From positions 213,697-277,696 of the forward strand of contig VXBM01001018.1 in assembly GCA_013400155.1 (NCBI GenBank): a stretch of 64,000 nt of DNA, read 5' to 3'. This stretch comes from Helopsaltes ochotensis (taxonomy: Eukaryota; Chordata; Aves; Passeriformes; Locustellidae). The notes beneath the pieces were generated by a model. It was given only the letters and a program-made list of their open reading frames with translations. It was not told where the DNA came from and did not search any database. The position numbers were made by a program, and so were the translations under genes. Of the stretch, positions 23,288-36,200 are shown piece by piece. The stretch's first letter is position 1. The number at the start of each line of letters is the position of its first letter.

Positions 23288-26200
23288 CTGCAGGGACACA
23301 GGGCACAGCTCGGGTTACGTGGCTGAAAAGCAAGAGGAAATAGCCAGGACGCGGTCTGGGGTTGCAATGCAAGATGGAACCGAAAGTTTGTATCTATTGC
23401 CAGCTGGTGAAAAGGCTGGGGAGGTGTTTTCTTTATTTCTTCTAGAACCTGTCCCTCATAACTCTGGGGGGTCTTCTGTTAATGGGCCAGATGTTAAAAC
23501 CAGGTGGGGAAGTGTTCTTTATCTCTTCCAGGACCTATCCCTTATAACTCTGGGAGGATATCTTCTGTTAAAAGCAGATGGGGCAGGGTTATTTATCCCT
23601 TCCAGAACCCATCCTCCCTCCAGGGGGATATCTGCTGTTCATGGGCCATCGAGGCTCACTGCAGGGCTGATACAATTCCATCATCCCATTGGGAGATGCT
23701 CCACCCAGGGGGAGGAGCCAAGCATTCCTACCTGGATCAAAGCTGAGATTCAGAACACCAGCACAGCCTGTTTGCACTGGATTGCCAGAGGGAGACTGGA
23801 CCAATCTCACCACTACTGGATCTACAGAGGAAAACTACACCCTTCTACAGGATCATCTCTGCTTCAACAGAACCCCATCTGTCACTCCAGGAGGACTTGA
23901 CTGGACTGCTCCCAACACCCTGACCAACAGGGTGTCAGGTTGTATTCTGACTCTGTCAGGGGTTTTTTTGTTTGTTTGCTTTTTTGTACTACTACATTTT
24001 TATTTTAAATATTCCTAGTAAAGAACTGTTATTCCTATTCACATATCTTTTCCTGAAAGCCCCTTAATTCAAAATTATAATAATTTGGAGGGAAGGGGTT
24101 TACATTCTCCATTCCAAGGGAAGCTCCAGCTTTCCCTGGAAGACACCTGTCTTTCCAAACCAGGATAGGCATGAAGTGTATTAATATTAGTTCTTTCACA
24201 GCTGGAGAACTGTGAATTCCAAATGTTGGAGTTGGAAGAAAGGTGCTGTTCATTCTGTTAATAGCTACATAGTCTGTGACTAAGGATAATGCAAAAGAAA
24301 AAAAAAAAACCAAAACAGGATGCATGTCAAAGAATCTCACTAAAATATATTTGCTACAGTATTACAAGAGTCAAACTATGTCTGTTTACTGCACTTCTCC
24401 AGCCTTTGGTGGTTTTGACAAGCTTTGCCCCTAAAGATGATCAGTACCAGAGAGCACAAATAAATGAAGTTCAAAATACACTGAAAACAACTATGCTGTT
24501 TGCTATGTACTGCATCTTTTCAAAGACATCCAGCCTTTCTGCTGCACTGCTGCCAACTGCTACACTAACTCCATGCTGCATCATACCTGGCCACTTCTCT
24601 GGCTATTTATGAAGGCACATTAACACTCAAGTAGATGCAAGCTGTCTACTTTGCTGAGACAAGAGGCAGAAATATCTAACCATGCTGCTTGTCATATAAA
24701 TTATATATAAATATATATATATATATAAATATATATATATCAATGAAATGCTTCCAGCTGATTGATTAGGGAACTCATTCTACATATTAGGTGGTTTGTA
24801 TTGAATTTGCATGGCAACATTTTTGTGGTGCTGTGAGCACAGGGGTGCCTTCTGTGAGAAGATGCCAGAGGCTTCCCCTATGTCCCAAAGTGCCAGAGGC
24901 AGCTGGATCCAAGAAGCACCTGCCAAAGCCAAACCCAACAGTGACAGTGGCAGCACTTCTGGGGTAACATATTTAGGAGGGGGGAGAAAAACCTGCAGCA
25001 CAACAGCACAGAATGAGAGGAGTGAGAATATGTGAAAAAAACTCTGCAGACACCCAAGTCAGGGAAGACAGAAGAGGAGGCATTTCAGGCACAGGGCAGA
25101 AAATTCCCCTGAAGCCTGTGGGGAAGACCATGGTGAGGCAGGCTGTCCCTGCAATCCATGCAGGTGCACAGCAGAGCAGACACCCCCCTGCAGCCCATGG
25201 GGGACCCCATGCCAGTGCCAGAGCCAGGGGACATGCCCAAAGGACCCCATGGGAAGCCATGGAGCAGAGTCCTGCCAGGACCTGTGGCCCCATGGATAGA
25301 GGAACCCATGCTGGAACAGGTTTTCAGGCAGGATTTGTGAACCTGTGGAAGACCTGCACTAAAGCAAACTGCTCCTGGAGGACTGTGCCTCATGGAAGAA
25401 GGGATCCACGCTGGAGCAGGTGATGCAAAGCTGCAGCCTCTGGGAAGGCCTCACATTGGAGAAGTTCTCCAGGATGTCTCCTGTGGGTGAGACTGGAGCA
25501 GGGGAAGAGAATGAAAGGGAAGGAGCAGCAAAAATGTGTGATGGACTGCAATCCCCATTCCCTGTCCTCATGTGCCGCTTGGTATGAGGAGGTAGAGAAA
25601 ATAGGGAATGAAGCTGAACATGGAAAGAAAGGAGGGGTAGAGGGAAGGTCTTTTAAGGTTTGGTTTTGTTACTCATTCCCCTACTCTGATTTGATTGATA
25701 TTAAATGAAATTAACTTCCCCAAGTTGTGTCTCTTTTGCCTGTGATGGTAATTGCTGGGTGATCTCTCTGTCCTTACCTTGACCCAGGAGCCTTTTGTTG
25801 TATTTTTCACCCCTGTCCAGCTGAGAAGGGGATGTGCTGGCACCTGGTATCCTGCCAAGGTTAACCCACCTTGTGGGTAAATCCTACAGTGAGGTATCCA
25901 AAAATAACAAAGCAAGCCACTGCTCCCTTTGAGAAATCTAATCTGATTTTATTGTTTCTCAGCTTCTTCCTCTTTGACCTGCTTTTCCAGACATAGAAAT
26001 TTTCTTCTTCCCAAATGTAGTGGGATATGTGGCCCCAGTCTATTCCCCAGAGTAAACTGTTTTTTGAGATGAGAAAACAGCTGAACCATACACGCACACT
26101 CCTTCCATAACCACAACTTGCCTTGAATCACACACCAACAGAAATCCTATTACCACATTTGCCTTAAACAGCAAAAGCTTCTCAGCCCAAGGCAAATCAC

Positions 26201-27936
26201 TAGCATGGTAAAAGAGCTAAAACAATTAATTCTCAATATTTCTTGAGAGCTTGTAGTCATAAGTTAGCAAAATTTAGAGATTCTTGATTATATACATGGA
26301 AGAGAATTGACTTTTCAGCAAATGGTCAGAAGCAAAAAGGTTTCTAGCCTTTCTCTGTGAAAGACAGTGTCTGAAGGGCTGCCTTCCAGACCTGCAGGAT
26401 ACCAGACCTGCCTTTCAGAACTTCATGCACTGCAACACTAAAATGAAATTGAAGGAGAATGCTTTCATATTCCTCTTCTCTCCACTATCCTTACTCTACA
26501 CTTCAATGTCAAACAAAACTAACAATTTGCAGTATCCAATTAATCTTAAAACTGGCTCCAACATCACCCAGCTCCAAAGTTCCTCTTGGTTTACCATGTT
26601 AAAAAAACACTGGTGGGTGTGGTTGACAACTACTAAGACTGAAAGAATCAGCAAATGAAACTGCTGCAAATTCAGACTGACCCTGAATTTACTGACCCTG
26701 AATTTACTGACCCTGAAATAAACTGAGCAGATACAGTTATGGCACTGCAAACCCTTCTCTCCTCTTGCAGCATGTTTCAGTGGGTCACAATGCTAACTGC
26801 AAGACTGCATTTAATTTTTAGAAATTTTCATCCTCCACCAAACTGGATGTAGAATTTATTTCCATCTGTCAAAACCCACATCACAGCTCCAGTACCCCTT
26901 TGCCTATTTCAGAGAAAGAACTTCTAGAACTGTGGGAGTTCTCATTCCTCCTATTCAATGCTCAGTCACGAAGCAAGAAAGAAATTAGGCATGTGCAGAA
27001 ATAACTGGAATGTTGAAACAGTTAGACAACACAAACACCATCTGTCCCACTGCACTGTGTCCTAGGATTTCTGCTCCGAGGAAACACACTACAGAGAAAT
27101 GTGGCAATAAACAACGTTGCAAATATAACTTTCAACTTTCCTGCAATCCTAGGAAATAAAGAGGCAACCAACACATAAAATAATGTAATGAGTTAATGTA
27201 ATAAAAACCGTGACAGTGTCTATTCTTATTGTACATTTGGAAAAAACCCCATGTAACAGGTTATGTGACTACTCTTCAGTACTTGTATTACTTGTATCAC
27301 TTCTACCTTTACATTGTAATTTCTAATGTTCTTAAACAACTTTTAGACCCTTATTTTTTTAAAAAAATATTTTTAATGTGATTTAACATTTCTAAGGAAA
27401 AATAAAAACACCTTGTCCCAGAAAGAAACTATAATAAGATGCAACAGCTGTTTCTCATTTCAAAGTCACTCCTACAGTGACAGACTTCCCTTGGCCATGT
27501 ACTGGAGACCTACATGTATAAACATGTACATGTACAAACACAAGACTAAGCTGTCTCATTGTGTATTCTTGTGTCTTGGATCCGGGGCCTTTATGTGGAT
27601 TTTTCACTTGGTTGTTCTGTTGATAATACGAGCAAAGAACCACTTTAAACAGCAAATCACTAAGAAACACACAGAAAACACGGTAGAAAGGTATTTCAGT
27701 TTGCCTTACCATCCTTCTGGGAAAGGGCTTTCTCAATAAAATCAGCTGCCTCCTCAAAATAGCGACTGAGGTTAAACTCCTGTGTATCGTTAGCTTTAAT
27801 GCCATGGTATCTGATGCCTGTGCCTTCATAGAACTCTGCATTAGTGTTCACATGCATGAATGATTTCCCCTCTGCTGCATTCAGAACATGGGTTATCCCC
27901 AGACGCTGCAGCCTCATAATGTTCTTGGCTATGAAC
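23082..27936 (-). CDS. DUSP3: Dual-specificity phosphatase 3 (VHR), partial: exons 2 and 3
   Basis: DUSP3 is a small atypical dual-specificity phosphatase acting on phosphotyrosine and phosphothreonine, notably of ERK and JNK. Exon 2 (27710-27936) and exon 3 (23082-23287) join as GAT G|GC CAG to give ...ALSQKDGQVLVHC..., closely matching vertebrate VHR. Exon 2 has LGITHVLNAAEG and GIKANDTQEFNLS, holding the general-acid Asp; exon 3 has the P-loop HCREGYSRS with catalytic Cys and Arg and ends EGKLKP, the VHR C-terminus. About 142 residues are covered of the family's roughly 185. The exon encoding the N-terminal ~43 residues was not found between exon 2 and the gap at 32553-33163, and the CpG-rich gap is the best place for it. 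The gene is therefore incomplete in the assembly, not visibly broken. Confidence 0.93.
23368..24171 (+). mobile_element. Solo LTR of an avian endogenous retrovirus, in DUSP3 intron 2
   Basis: The stretch resembles a songbird-type ERV LTR as I remember it: a start like TGCAAGATGG, three tandem units of about 72-86 bp (from about 23415, 23501 and 23577; 'ttccagaacccatcc'-type text), a TAAAGAACTGTTATTCC segment and an end near GACACCTGTCTTTCC. No internal retroviral genes flank it. Exact ends and target-site duplication were not resolved. It is antisense to DUSP3 and starts about 80 bases from the exon 3 acceptor. Confidence 0.7.
24690..24745. repeat. AT-dinucleotide-rich microsatellite
   Basis: 'tatatatatatataaata'-type low complexity between the two LTRs in DUSP3 intron 2. 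Confidence 0.85.
24820..25872 (+). mobile_element. Second solo LTR (avian ERV type) in DUSP3 intron 2
   Basis: From about 25.05 kb to 25.87 kb it matches a widespread avian ERV LTR by memory: several 'cctgcagcccatgg' / 'cacgctggagcagg' units, then 'gatggactgcaatcccc', 'aggaggtagagaaaat', 'ggtttggttttgttactc', a TATTAAA-type signal, 'gtctcttttgcctgtgatgg', 'ccctgtccagctgagaaggg' and an end near 'ggttaacccacc'. The 5' boundary is uncertain. No retroviral coding region is present. Any long frames inside are not genes. Confidence 0.75.
26678..26723. repeat. Three tandem copies of a 15-bp unit
   Basis: TGACCCTGAATTTAC is repeated about three times in DUSP3 intron 2, the last copy diverged. Confidence 0.85.
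27710..27936 (-). CDS. DUSP3: DUSP3 middle coding exon
   Basis: 227 nt, starting with the last base of a codon and ending with the first. The acceptor follows TTTTTGTCATGCAG and the donor is GTAAGG. It encodes RLQRLGITHVLNAAEG through the Asp loop to SQKD. Confidence 0.94.
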
Positions 27937-30900
27937 CTGCATGACAAAAAGTGTCAAGAAAATGATTAGAATTTGGTCAATCATCAATATGGTATTGATA
28001 ACCAAACCCTTAGATTTTTCTGTTAACAGATGCCAAATATACTGTGCCCCAAAGTGAGTTAGCTACAGGTTATAAATTCACACAAATATTCAGAGCCATG
28101 GTCGCTACTTGTGCATGAGAAAATGCTGCTTTCTTGGCTGACAACTGAGGAAAGCACACATGAAAGTGAATCTGCATCTCTTTGACCCTACTGTGAAATA
28201 AAATAGTAACTTCCTGAACATAAAATTCTGATCAAAGCAGGAAAAATACCGGAGATGATAGTGCATTAACTTCTAAGATTAACCGTTATCCACATAAAAT
28301 AATTTAAAAACCAGTTATAAAAAGCCTCTGCTGTCAGGTACAAGTGTTGCAGAACTTGATAAGCAGTATTTGCTACTTTAGCAGGCAGTCCAGACAAACT
28401 GACATTTTAGTGGGCAATTTTAAGCACTGTGAAACAGCACTGACTTCTTATCAGGCCACAGGAAGAGAGCAACTGAGTAAATGTTCCTGCATCTTCAAAA
28501 GACTCATCTGAGGGCTACTAAGAGGTGTAGCCCTATGCCCTGTGCTATTCAACACCTTTGAAGTCATGGAAAGATCTGTCAAGGCTGTCCAGAGGCCAGC
28601 AACACAGAGAGATCATTCAGTCTTTGAGACACAGTGTTTTCAGCACAAGTGTTACAGTTCTCAGTCTTAGCTGAAATCAGTACCTGAATGAGTGAAAAAA
28701 TCCAGATGAGTGATGTTTAAGATGCTAAAGAACTTTTAGGTCAGCTAAGCCCTTTCCAACTCCTCAGTTTTTCCCAACAATTGTAGCAAAGCACCAGCTC
28801 CCATCTTCTGGTGGCTAAAAGAGTGACCTACCCTCTTAGTGAACAATGAAGCTGGAAGCTACATAATAATCATGCCTTTCAGGCTTGATGGTGACAATTA
28901 ATTAGATCCAGTAACAATGCCATAAGCTTTGATAAAAGCTGCAGGATGTGCAATGGCAAACTCTGCTCAGAAACACAACTGACCCCACACAAATCTCTAC
29001 TTGTGCCTGGAGTGCAACCTATAGTAAGAGCAGCAAACCATTAAGTAATATCAGGAGAGCATTGACTCCTTTTTGCCATAAAGCCACTACTTTTCATTCT
29101 GACTCTGATTATTTCCTTATTGCAGAATATTTGCTGTTCCCTACAGCTCAACCCCATAAATTGCAAATACGGGAAGTCTTAATAATAAGCTGAACTCCAG
29201 ATAAGTATTTGTGCAATGTCATTTTGGACAAGTGAGATGGCAATGCATCCAGGGCTTTTGGCTGGACACTTGGGTCATCTAAAAACTTGAACACCCAAAT
29301 TAGTTGGTTTACATCTATACAAATCTCTGAGTCCACTCACTGACAATTTTGATGCAATTCAAGGTCATGAACATCTTGAGAATTCCCTTCTTCCTGATGA
29401 CTGAACACCCCTGAAATTCTAGTGTAAGCAGATGAAGACTTATGCATGACTGAAGCTTCTACATTTTCTGCTGTCCGTGCCAAGCAACTATGGCAATGAA
29501 CCAAATATTTGTAAGACTTCATTACCCAAACAAATGCTGACAGATTTTCCATCTGGCAGGACATCAGCTGTGCCAGGGGAGAAGTTTCAGTGTCTGGAGA
29601 ATTCTGCTTTCAACACAAAAATCCTACAGAGCAAGGCCAAACCAAGAGGTGTTAATTCAGCGGTGAGTTCCTATGCTTAGCAGGGTGAGAATGTGGTTTA
29701 ATTAATATTACATAGATCAGAATATATCTGACTGTTCAGCATCAATAGGAACTCCCATCCTGAAATCATGGTTGAATCTGGCAACAGACTGGCTTCCCTG
29801 GAGGCAAACTCGTTCCCAGTGAATGACTTTTGCAGATTTTACAGACGATTTTCTTACACAGCTAGAGGTGAAAAAGAGAGAATTTGTATTGCCATTTGTT
29901 TCTCCCTTTCCAAACAGTCCTTGGATCTCTCTCATCCTTAACATTTCATTCCAGCTGCATCATGTGGGATGTTGAAATGCTAGCTCCTTCAAATAGCAGA
30001 GAGATGCTAACATCAGCTTCATCTGGTTCCTGAAAAAAAACCACAGAATCTTGTCCATTCTCAGTATGGAAGATTTAGAGTTTCTCGTCTTGTGAGTAAC
30101 ACCAGTAAGAAGTGTTTCTTTTGAACTGAGATGAATTATTTTACCAGCCACAAAACACAGGTTTTGGAGAACCATTCATCAGCAACTAAGGATACACGAG
30201 GCTATGAATTCCATATTGGCATATGGAATTAGAAGCAAATAAACCAAATTTTTAATGGCAAAAAAATACCAGCCTATTAACACATTTTAATTTACACTGT
30301 CCTGTCCATGCAGAATTGTTTCCTTACCAACACTTCCCTTACTGTCACAGAAATTAACATTAATTTTGGGAGAATGCCCTCCATACTCCTTATAACACAC
30401 CTGCACTTCCAGCACATTAAGAACAAATAATTGCTCCATGGGTTACCCTCATACATTGAAGCAGAGAGAAAAAGGAAGATTGGGCACTCAAAACCGAAAC
30501 ATTTTTGCCAAAACCAGTTCTGGAGACATGGCCAAAATTGTTACAGGTTTCCAGGCATCTGGGACAAACCCCCACAAGCAAATTCCCTGCGTCAGCAGTT
30601 CAGAAATCTAAGCCTGCTCATTTTCAGGCAAAACACTGATTTTCACAAGAATGGGTGCTCTGGACAAAAAGCCTCCCACCCTCCAGTGGGCTGACTGCTC
30701 CCTCTTGTCCCCATTTTTATGTCACCTGCAACACTGGTAAGAATGAATTCTGTCCAACTCTTCCGGTCAGATTAAGATGTTACACTGAAACACATCTCCA
30801 CTTACAAAGAAACAAAACGATGTGCACTTGGAGTGCATCCCAAATTGTTATTTTGCTATTGTTTGAAAAATATATAACTGTGCTAGTCCATCGACTATAT

Positions 30901-32552
30901 AATTCTTGTTTTAGGGTTATTACATTTTTACTCTTGTCTTCACAAATTTTGTCTCATTTTCTTGAGAGGTCAGAATTACCTACAATAGTATGGAAACCCA
31001 TAATTTAAAAAATATTTTATAATCTTATCCCTGAATTTTCATTAATTTTGACTTTCATGTATTGCCTGGAAGGATCGATTACTTTGGCTCTGCCTGTAAC
31101 TTGAAGTCACTTGATGGATAAACTTATTCTACACTAGGGACTTAATTTAATCCCATCAGCCTAAATGTCTCCATGTTGTCATTTTTATCTAAAGATGAGT
31201 TACTCTTAAGGAGAGACAGCAGCACTGCTGTGCAAAATAATTTTTAAAATAACAAACAGAAGTTTCTGAATCTCACTCGGAGGTTTGAATTTTTTCCTGT
31301 GAGTTCCTGTTCAAATTCTATTGCTTTTATATCATGTACTGGCATTCCAATCCCCCTACTCTGGCTGCTCTGTGGATTTTTATTGTTATAGAATCTCTGT
31401 TGCTTGCTGTTCAAAACGTGACCCTATACTGCACACAACAAGAGTACAAAAGCAGGACATGAAGCTCGAAATGATGTTCGAGATTGTTTCAGAATGATTT
31501 TTGATTTACAAAAAATCCTCTTAAGAATTAATGTTATTTCCAGTTTGAGAATATCAAAGGTCACCATGCAGTGACCAAATCTTAATGGAAATCCATCTAT
31601 TCAACTAGACCTCAACATTACCTTAACTCTCTGTGGATGCTTCAAAGATATTATTGCCTCTTAAGTCTTGACAAATTAAGTACATTATCTGTTCCAATTG
31701 TGAAACAGTTTTTTCAGCCACTAAGTTATTTGTTACTTCTAGCTGCCCTCCACAATTTTTCAGCATTCTTTTAAAAACACTGACAATACAACTGCATGTT
31801 TTCTGTTTGTCCAGCTAGCAGCTGAACTGTTCCTATGCTACAGACTGCACTGATGCTTCAGATATTTTTTTGTCATTTATTACATAAAAAGTCCTCAACG
31901 GTCAAGATTTCCACTAGACAGAGATTTTCCACTGTGCAACTCATCCATGCATTATCTGTTCCTAGACACCCTTGCATTTGAACATAATAAAGTCCACACT
32001 CTATAATTAAAATAAATTACTGAACAATGAAAATGATTCTGTAGTGGTTAAGTACCTTTAAAGTTATTTATATTTATACATTTATGTATTAATATTTATA
32101 TATCTGCTACGCAAATCAGCTTGTAAGCTACAACTATTTTTTTTTTCCCAGGTAACTGCTACAGATCGGAAGGAGATGGTGGCTGTCACACACCAGGCTG
32201 GCTAATGAATGATTTCAGTCCCATCTCTAGATGTGCGTGTCCTGCACCAACTGGCAGTAACAAATATAATTTGGATTGGCTCAGGAGTAAGTTAGTGACA
32301 ACCTATGATCTTAACTTGTATTTCTTTAGGAGGTGCAAGCCTAAAATAGGAACAGGGATCCAGTATACTACTCATGTATATATAAAAAAAAATCCCCAAT
32401 TTTACTGGGAGGAAGTGTACAAAGATGGGCAAAAACGGGAAAGAGAATCGGCAGGATAGGACAGGACTGGAACAGATAGCTGAAACAATGATGTGGTGCA
32501 AAAAATAAACCCACAGGGCCCGCAGAGATCCAGCAGATCCCGTCCTGCAGCC
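27937..32552. other. DUSP3: Presumed DUSP3 intron 1
   Basis: No exon was recognised. If DUSP3 exon 1 lies in the gap, this is its first intron. The sequence is AT-rich and unique in appearance. Confidence 0.45.
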
Positions 32553-33163
32553 NNNNNNNNNNNNNNNNNNNNNNNNNNNNNNNNNNNNNNNNNNNNNNNN
32601 NNNNNNNNNNNNNNNNNNNNNNNNNNNNNNNNNNNNNNNNNNNNNNNNNNNNNNNNNNNNNNNNNNNNNNNNNNNNNNNNNNNNNNNNNNNNNNNNNNNN
32701 NNNNNNNNNNNNNNNNNNNNNNNNNNNNNNNNNNNNNNNNNNNNNNNNNNNNNNNNNNNNNNNNNNNNNNNNNNNNNNNNNNNNNNNNNNNNNNNNNNNN
32801 NNNNNNNNNNNNNNNNNNNNNNNNNNNNNNNNNNNNNNNNNNNNNNNNNNNNNNNNNNNNNNNNNNNNNNNNNNNNNNNNNNNNNNNNNNNNNNNNNNNN
32901 NNNNNNNNNNNNNNNNNNNNNNNNNNNNNNNNNNNNNNNNNNNNNNNNNNNNNNNNNNNNNNNNNNNNNNNNNNNNNNNNNNNNNNNNNNNNNNNNNNNN
33001 NNNNNNNNNNNNNNNNNNNNNNNNNNNNNNNNNNNNNNNNNNNNNNNNNNNNNNNNNNNNNNNNNNNNNNNNNNNNNNNNNNNNNNNNNNNNNNNNNNNN
33101 NNNNNNNNNNNNNNNNNNNNNNNNNNNNNNNNNNNNNNNNNNNNNNNNNNNNNNNNNNNNNNN
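32553..33163. other. Assembly gap (611 N)
   Basis: Unsequenced. It is flanked on the right by CpG-rich DNA starting 20 bases before the RAB18-like start codon. It probably holds the CpG-island promoter shared by the RAB18-like gene (plus) and DUSP3 (minus), and the missing DUSP3 exon 1. Long frames crossing it are translation artefacts. Confidence 0.95.
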
Positions 33164-33183
33164 CCGACGCTTCCCAGGGCGGG

Positions 33184-33248
33184 ATGGAGCCCGCGGGCCT
33201 CACCCTGAAGCTGCTGCTGGTCGGAGACAGCGCCGTGGGCAAGTCCAG
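33184..33248 (+). CDS. RAB18-like exon 1
   Basis: ATG through the P-loop (residues 1-21 plus two bases). Donor AG|GTGCTG is weak but preserves the frame into SSLLRRF. The CpG-rich context suggests a promoter just upstream, in the gap. Confidence 0.9.
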
Positions 33249-36200
33249 GTGCTGGCCGGGCCGTGCGGGGCTGGGGGCCGCAGCCCCGGGCTGAGCCCGC
33301 CCTTTCTCTCCCCACAGCCTCCTGCGGAGGTTCACGGACGGCGCGTTCGAGCCGCGCCTGAAACCCACCGTCGGTGAGCCCGGAGTCCGCCCGGGGCTGG
33401 GCTTCTTCTTGCTGGGCTTGCTCTTGCTGGGCTTGCTCTTGCTGGACTTCTTCTTGCTGAGCTTCTTCTTGCTGGGGTCCGCAGCCAGAATGGTGCGGGC
33501 GCGGGGGGCGGCAGGAGGCGGCTGCCGGGGCAGGCAGGCATTCGACAGCTCCTGACGAGCCTCCCCTTCTCACGTCTTAGGTATTGATATTAAAGTGAAG
33601 AAAATGGTGCTGGACGGTCGTGCAGTGCAGCTGGCCGTATGGGTAGGTCTTGTTCCGGACGGATGAGGCCGTGTTGGGTTTTGAGAGAGGTACAAGCTTC
33701 AAGAGCTCCTTTTTGTGGTTTCTTCCCCCTCTCTTTCTTCGTCTCTCTCTGTAAAGACTTCTGCATGTTGAGGTTTCATGCTTAGGTTGCAATGCCTGTA
33801 GAGTGAGTGTCTGTCATGACCGTACAAGACAAACAAAAACATTTCTGAAAGCTTCTTTAGTCAAGGTTTGGGACTTCCTTCAGTTCTGCTGGAGGCTTTG
33901 TCTGCTCTTTGCGGCACTTTCCCAAAGGCTCTGTGAGGTGCCAAGCTCCTGAAGATGTTCGCATGAGCCAGGAGCACATAAATGAGGAAATCAGAGGAAG
34001 GTGATGCTCTGGGCAATGAGCTGGGTGATCGCCTCTAGGGGCTGTGCAGCAACTCTGTGTGATGCTGTATTTTGGTTAAAATCATGCCAAAAACCCCCAC
34101 AGACTTGTTCGTGAACTATTTAAAGGTTGATTCAGATTAACTGGGAAACCTTGAGCATTTGTCCTGGACTTCCTGATGCTTGTATTTTCAGCATCTGCAG
34201 ACTGAAATCAGATTGCAGCTGTTTGATCAGGATTATTTGTAATATAAAAGATTTAATTCTTCTAAGTGGAAGGAAAGAGCCTTAGGAAGGAGATACTTTA
34301 TGTGTGTGGTCATAGGTATTTGAGAAATAAAATGCCATTACTAATTAAGTAATTGGGACTAAAATAGCATCTCCCTAGTAATAATTAATCAAATTAGGTA
34401 AGTATATTCCCAATTTTAGTTTCTTTTTTCTTAAAACAATAAATAAATTACAATATAGCTGTTATATATATTACAATAATAATAAAAAAATTACAACATA
34501 GCTGTTATACATATGTCAATTAAGCTGTACATAAAAAGAAATAAATTTTTTTCAAGAAATATTTGTGTGATTTTTTGCCTCCTTATTGTTTGTTTTGAGG
34601 GTCTTTTTGAATTTCATATTTTACTTAGTACCTCACTTATTCTTACTTATTCTTGAGTTTAAGTGAGACCTACTGCAGTAATACTTGAATGAAACTACTG
34701 ATTTTAAATTTCTTACCTACTTAGGTTTGTAGCAGTCGTGAAGTTGTTCTTTCTAACTAGATTTGTCTTGTGGTAACGGAGCAGAGGGAGATGTTTGGAA
34801 CCTTTCTGTTCCTCCCTTCCTGCAGAGTCTCTCACTGGAAAATCAGTTCTTCCTCCTCTCATTCAGTTCAGCTGGTTCTACACCCATCTGTGTGGCTGCT
34901 TGCCTTTTATGTGCTTCTCTGGAGTCCCTTTTACTTTCCTGTTGTCTCCCTCCTGTTACAGGTGTCTGTTTATCCTTTTCACTTTCAGTCAAGTCCTCTC
35001 CAGGCTTTTCTGCCACTCCTTAAGCATTTTCTGCTGCTGTTTCCTGGCTGCTTTCCTCATTCTCACATCTTAATGTTTCATGTATCCTTGCTGCTCAGGA
35101 AAATTTTAAACTTGCTCATCTTGTTTAGTTTAAAATACCTTTTTTTTTGTTATTGTTGTTGTTGTTCTAAATGTATTTGATGTTGTGTGTTTGGGGTTTT
35201 TCCCCCTCCCTCTGTAGGATACAGCAGGACAGGAGCGCTTCAGATCTCTGACTCCTAGTTACTACCGAGGAGCTCAAGGAGTTGTTTTAGGTAGGAAATA
35301 AATGGAAGAAAAGCATGATCACAGGAATTGTGGTCTTTATTTCTCCTAAATGTGCATGTCCTTGCAAAAGGAGGTTATCCAAGATAATCAGAGGAATAAT
35401 TATGGTTTTTACAACATTACTGCTCATTAGCTCAAGCACTGAGTATGCAAAACCACTGGCAGGAAATACTGCTGCTTCCAAGTATTTTAAATTAAAAAGA
35501 GATGTCATGCTGCAAGCTGTTGAGTGGATGAATTATTAGCTTTGTAGTTATTATTATTAGTGTTGCAGTTACTATTATTATTAGTGGTTTTCTGGTAATA
35601 AGACTAATCAGGGGTTGTGTTCTTTTCCCCGTGGTGTTTTTACTTCTTTTTTCCCCAAAACTATTGCTGTGATTATTGTGATTATGGTAAGACTTGAGGT
35701 TTGTACACAGACAATGGATGGCTAGGCCTTTTCTGTGTGACAACAGCAATTAGAAAACAAAGGGATTCTTCCTTGCTTGTACAAAATATTCTGTCTATGA
35801 TTTTTAAACTTTCATGATTTCTGTAAATGCAGTTATTGACTTACCAGTGCCCAAAAGTAGCTTTTAACGCAGTCCATGTTTTTAGCAGCAGTGTGTGCAT
35901 GTATTTATACATAAAATTAGGTGACAACATACCTATTTTAAAATATTCCATGTGGCCCAGTTCAGCACTACCAACAGGTAGAATATTTCTATTGGTAAAT
36001 CCGATTTTCACTCACAGGGGTGCTTGTGTTCTGTAATCCTGAAGTGACTTTGGGTGAGCACAGCCCAGTGTGTTCCAGCTCTGGGAGGAGTGTGTGGTTG
36101 ATGCCTCTTTCTGTGGTTCCCTGGTACCTTTTATTTTTTGCAGGCATTAATTAGGAAGTGTGGATGGGCTAAGTTCTGTCACAATGAGGGGAACGCTGTC

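Noticed and set aside
23208..23900. 230-codon plus-strand frame
   Set aside because: Antisense to DUSP3 exon 3 running into a solo LTR; no recognisable protein and explained by GC-rich exon and repeat sequence.
25013..25423. 136-codon plus-strand and overlapping minus-strand frames
   Set aside because: Inside a solo LTR with repeated non-coding units; no retroviral gene similarity.
29337..29564. Minus-strand frame with YLVHCHSC, faintly like a phosphatase motif
   Set aside because: Lacks the HCxxGxxRS spacing and any splice consistency with DUSP3; judged chance.
32292..33573. Long open frames (294-401 codons) on both strands
   Set aside because: They cross the 611-N gap, which has no stops; the rest is intron, minisatellite and exon shadow.
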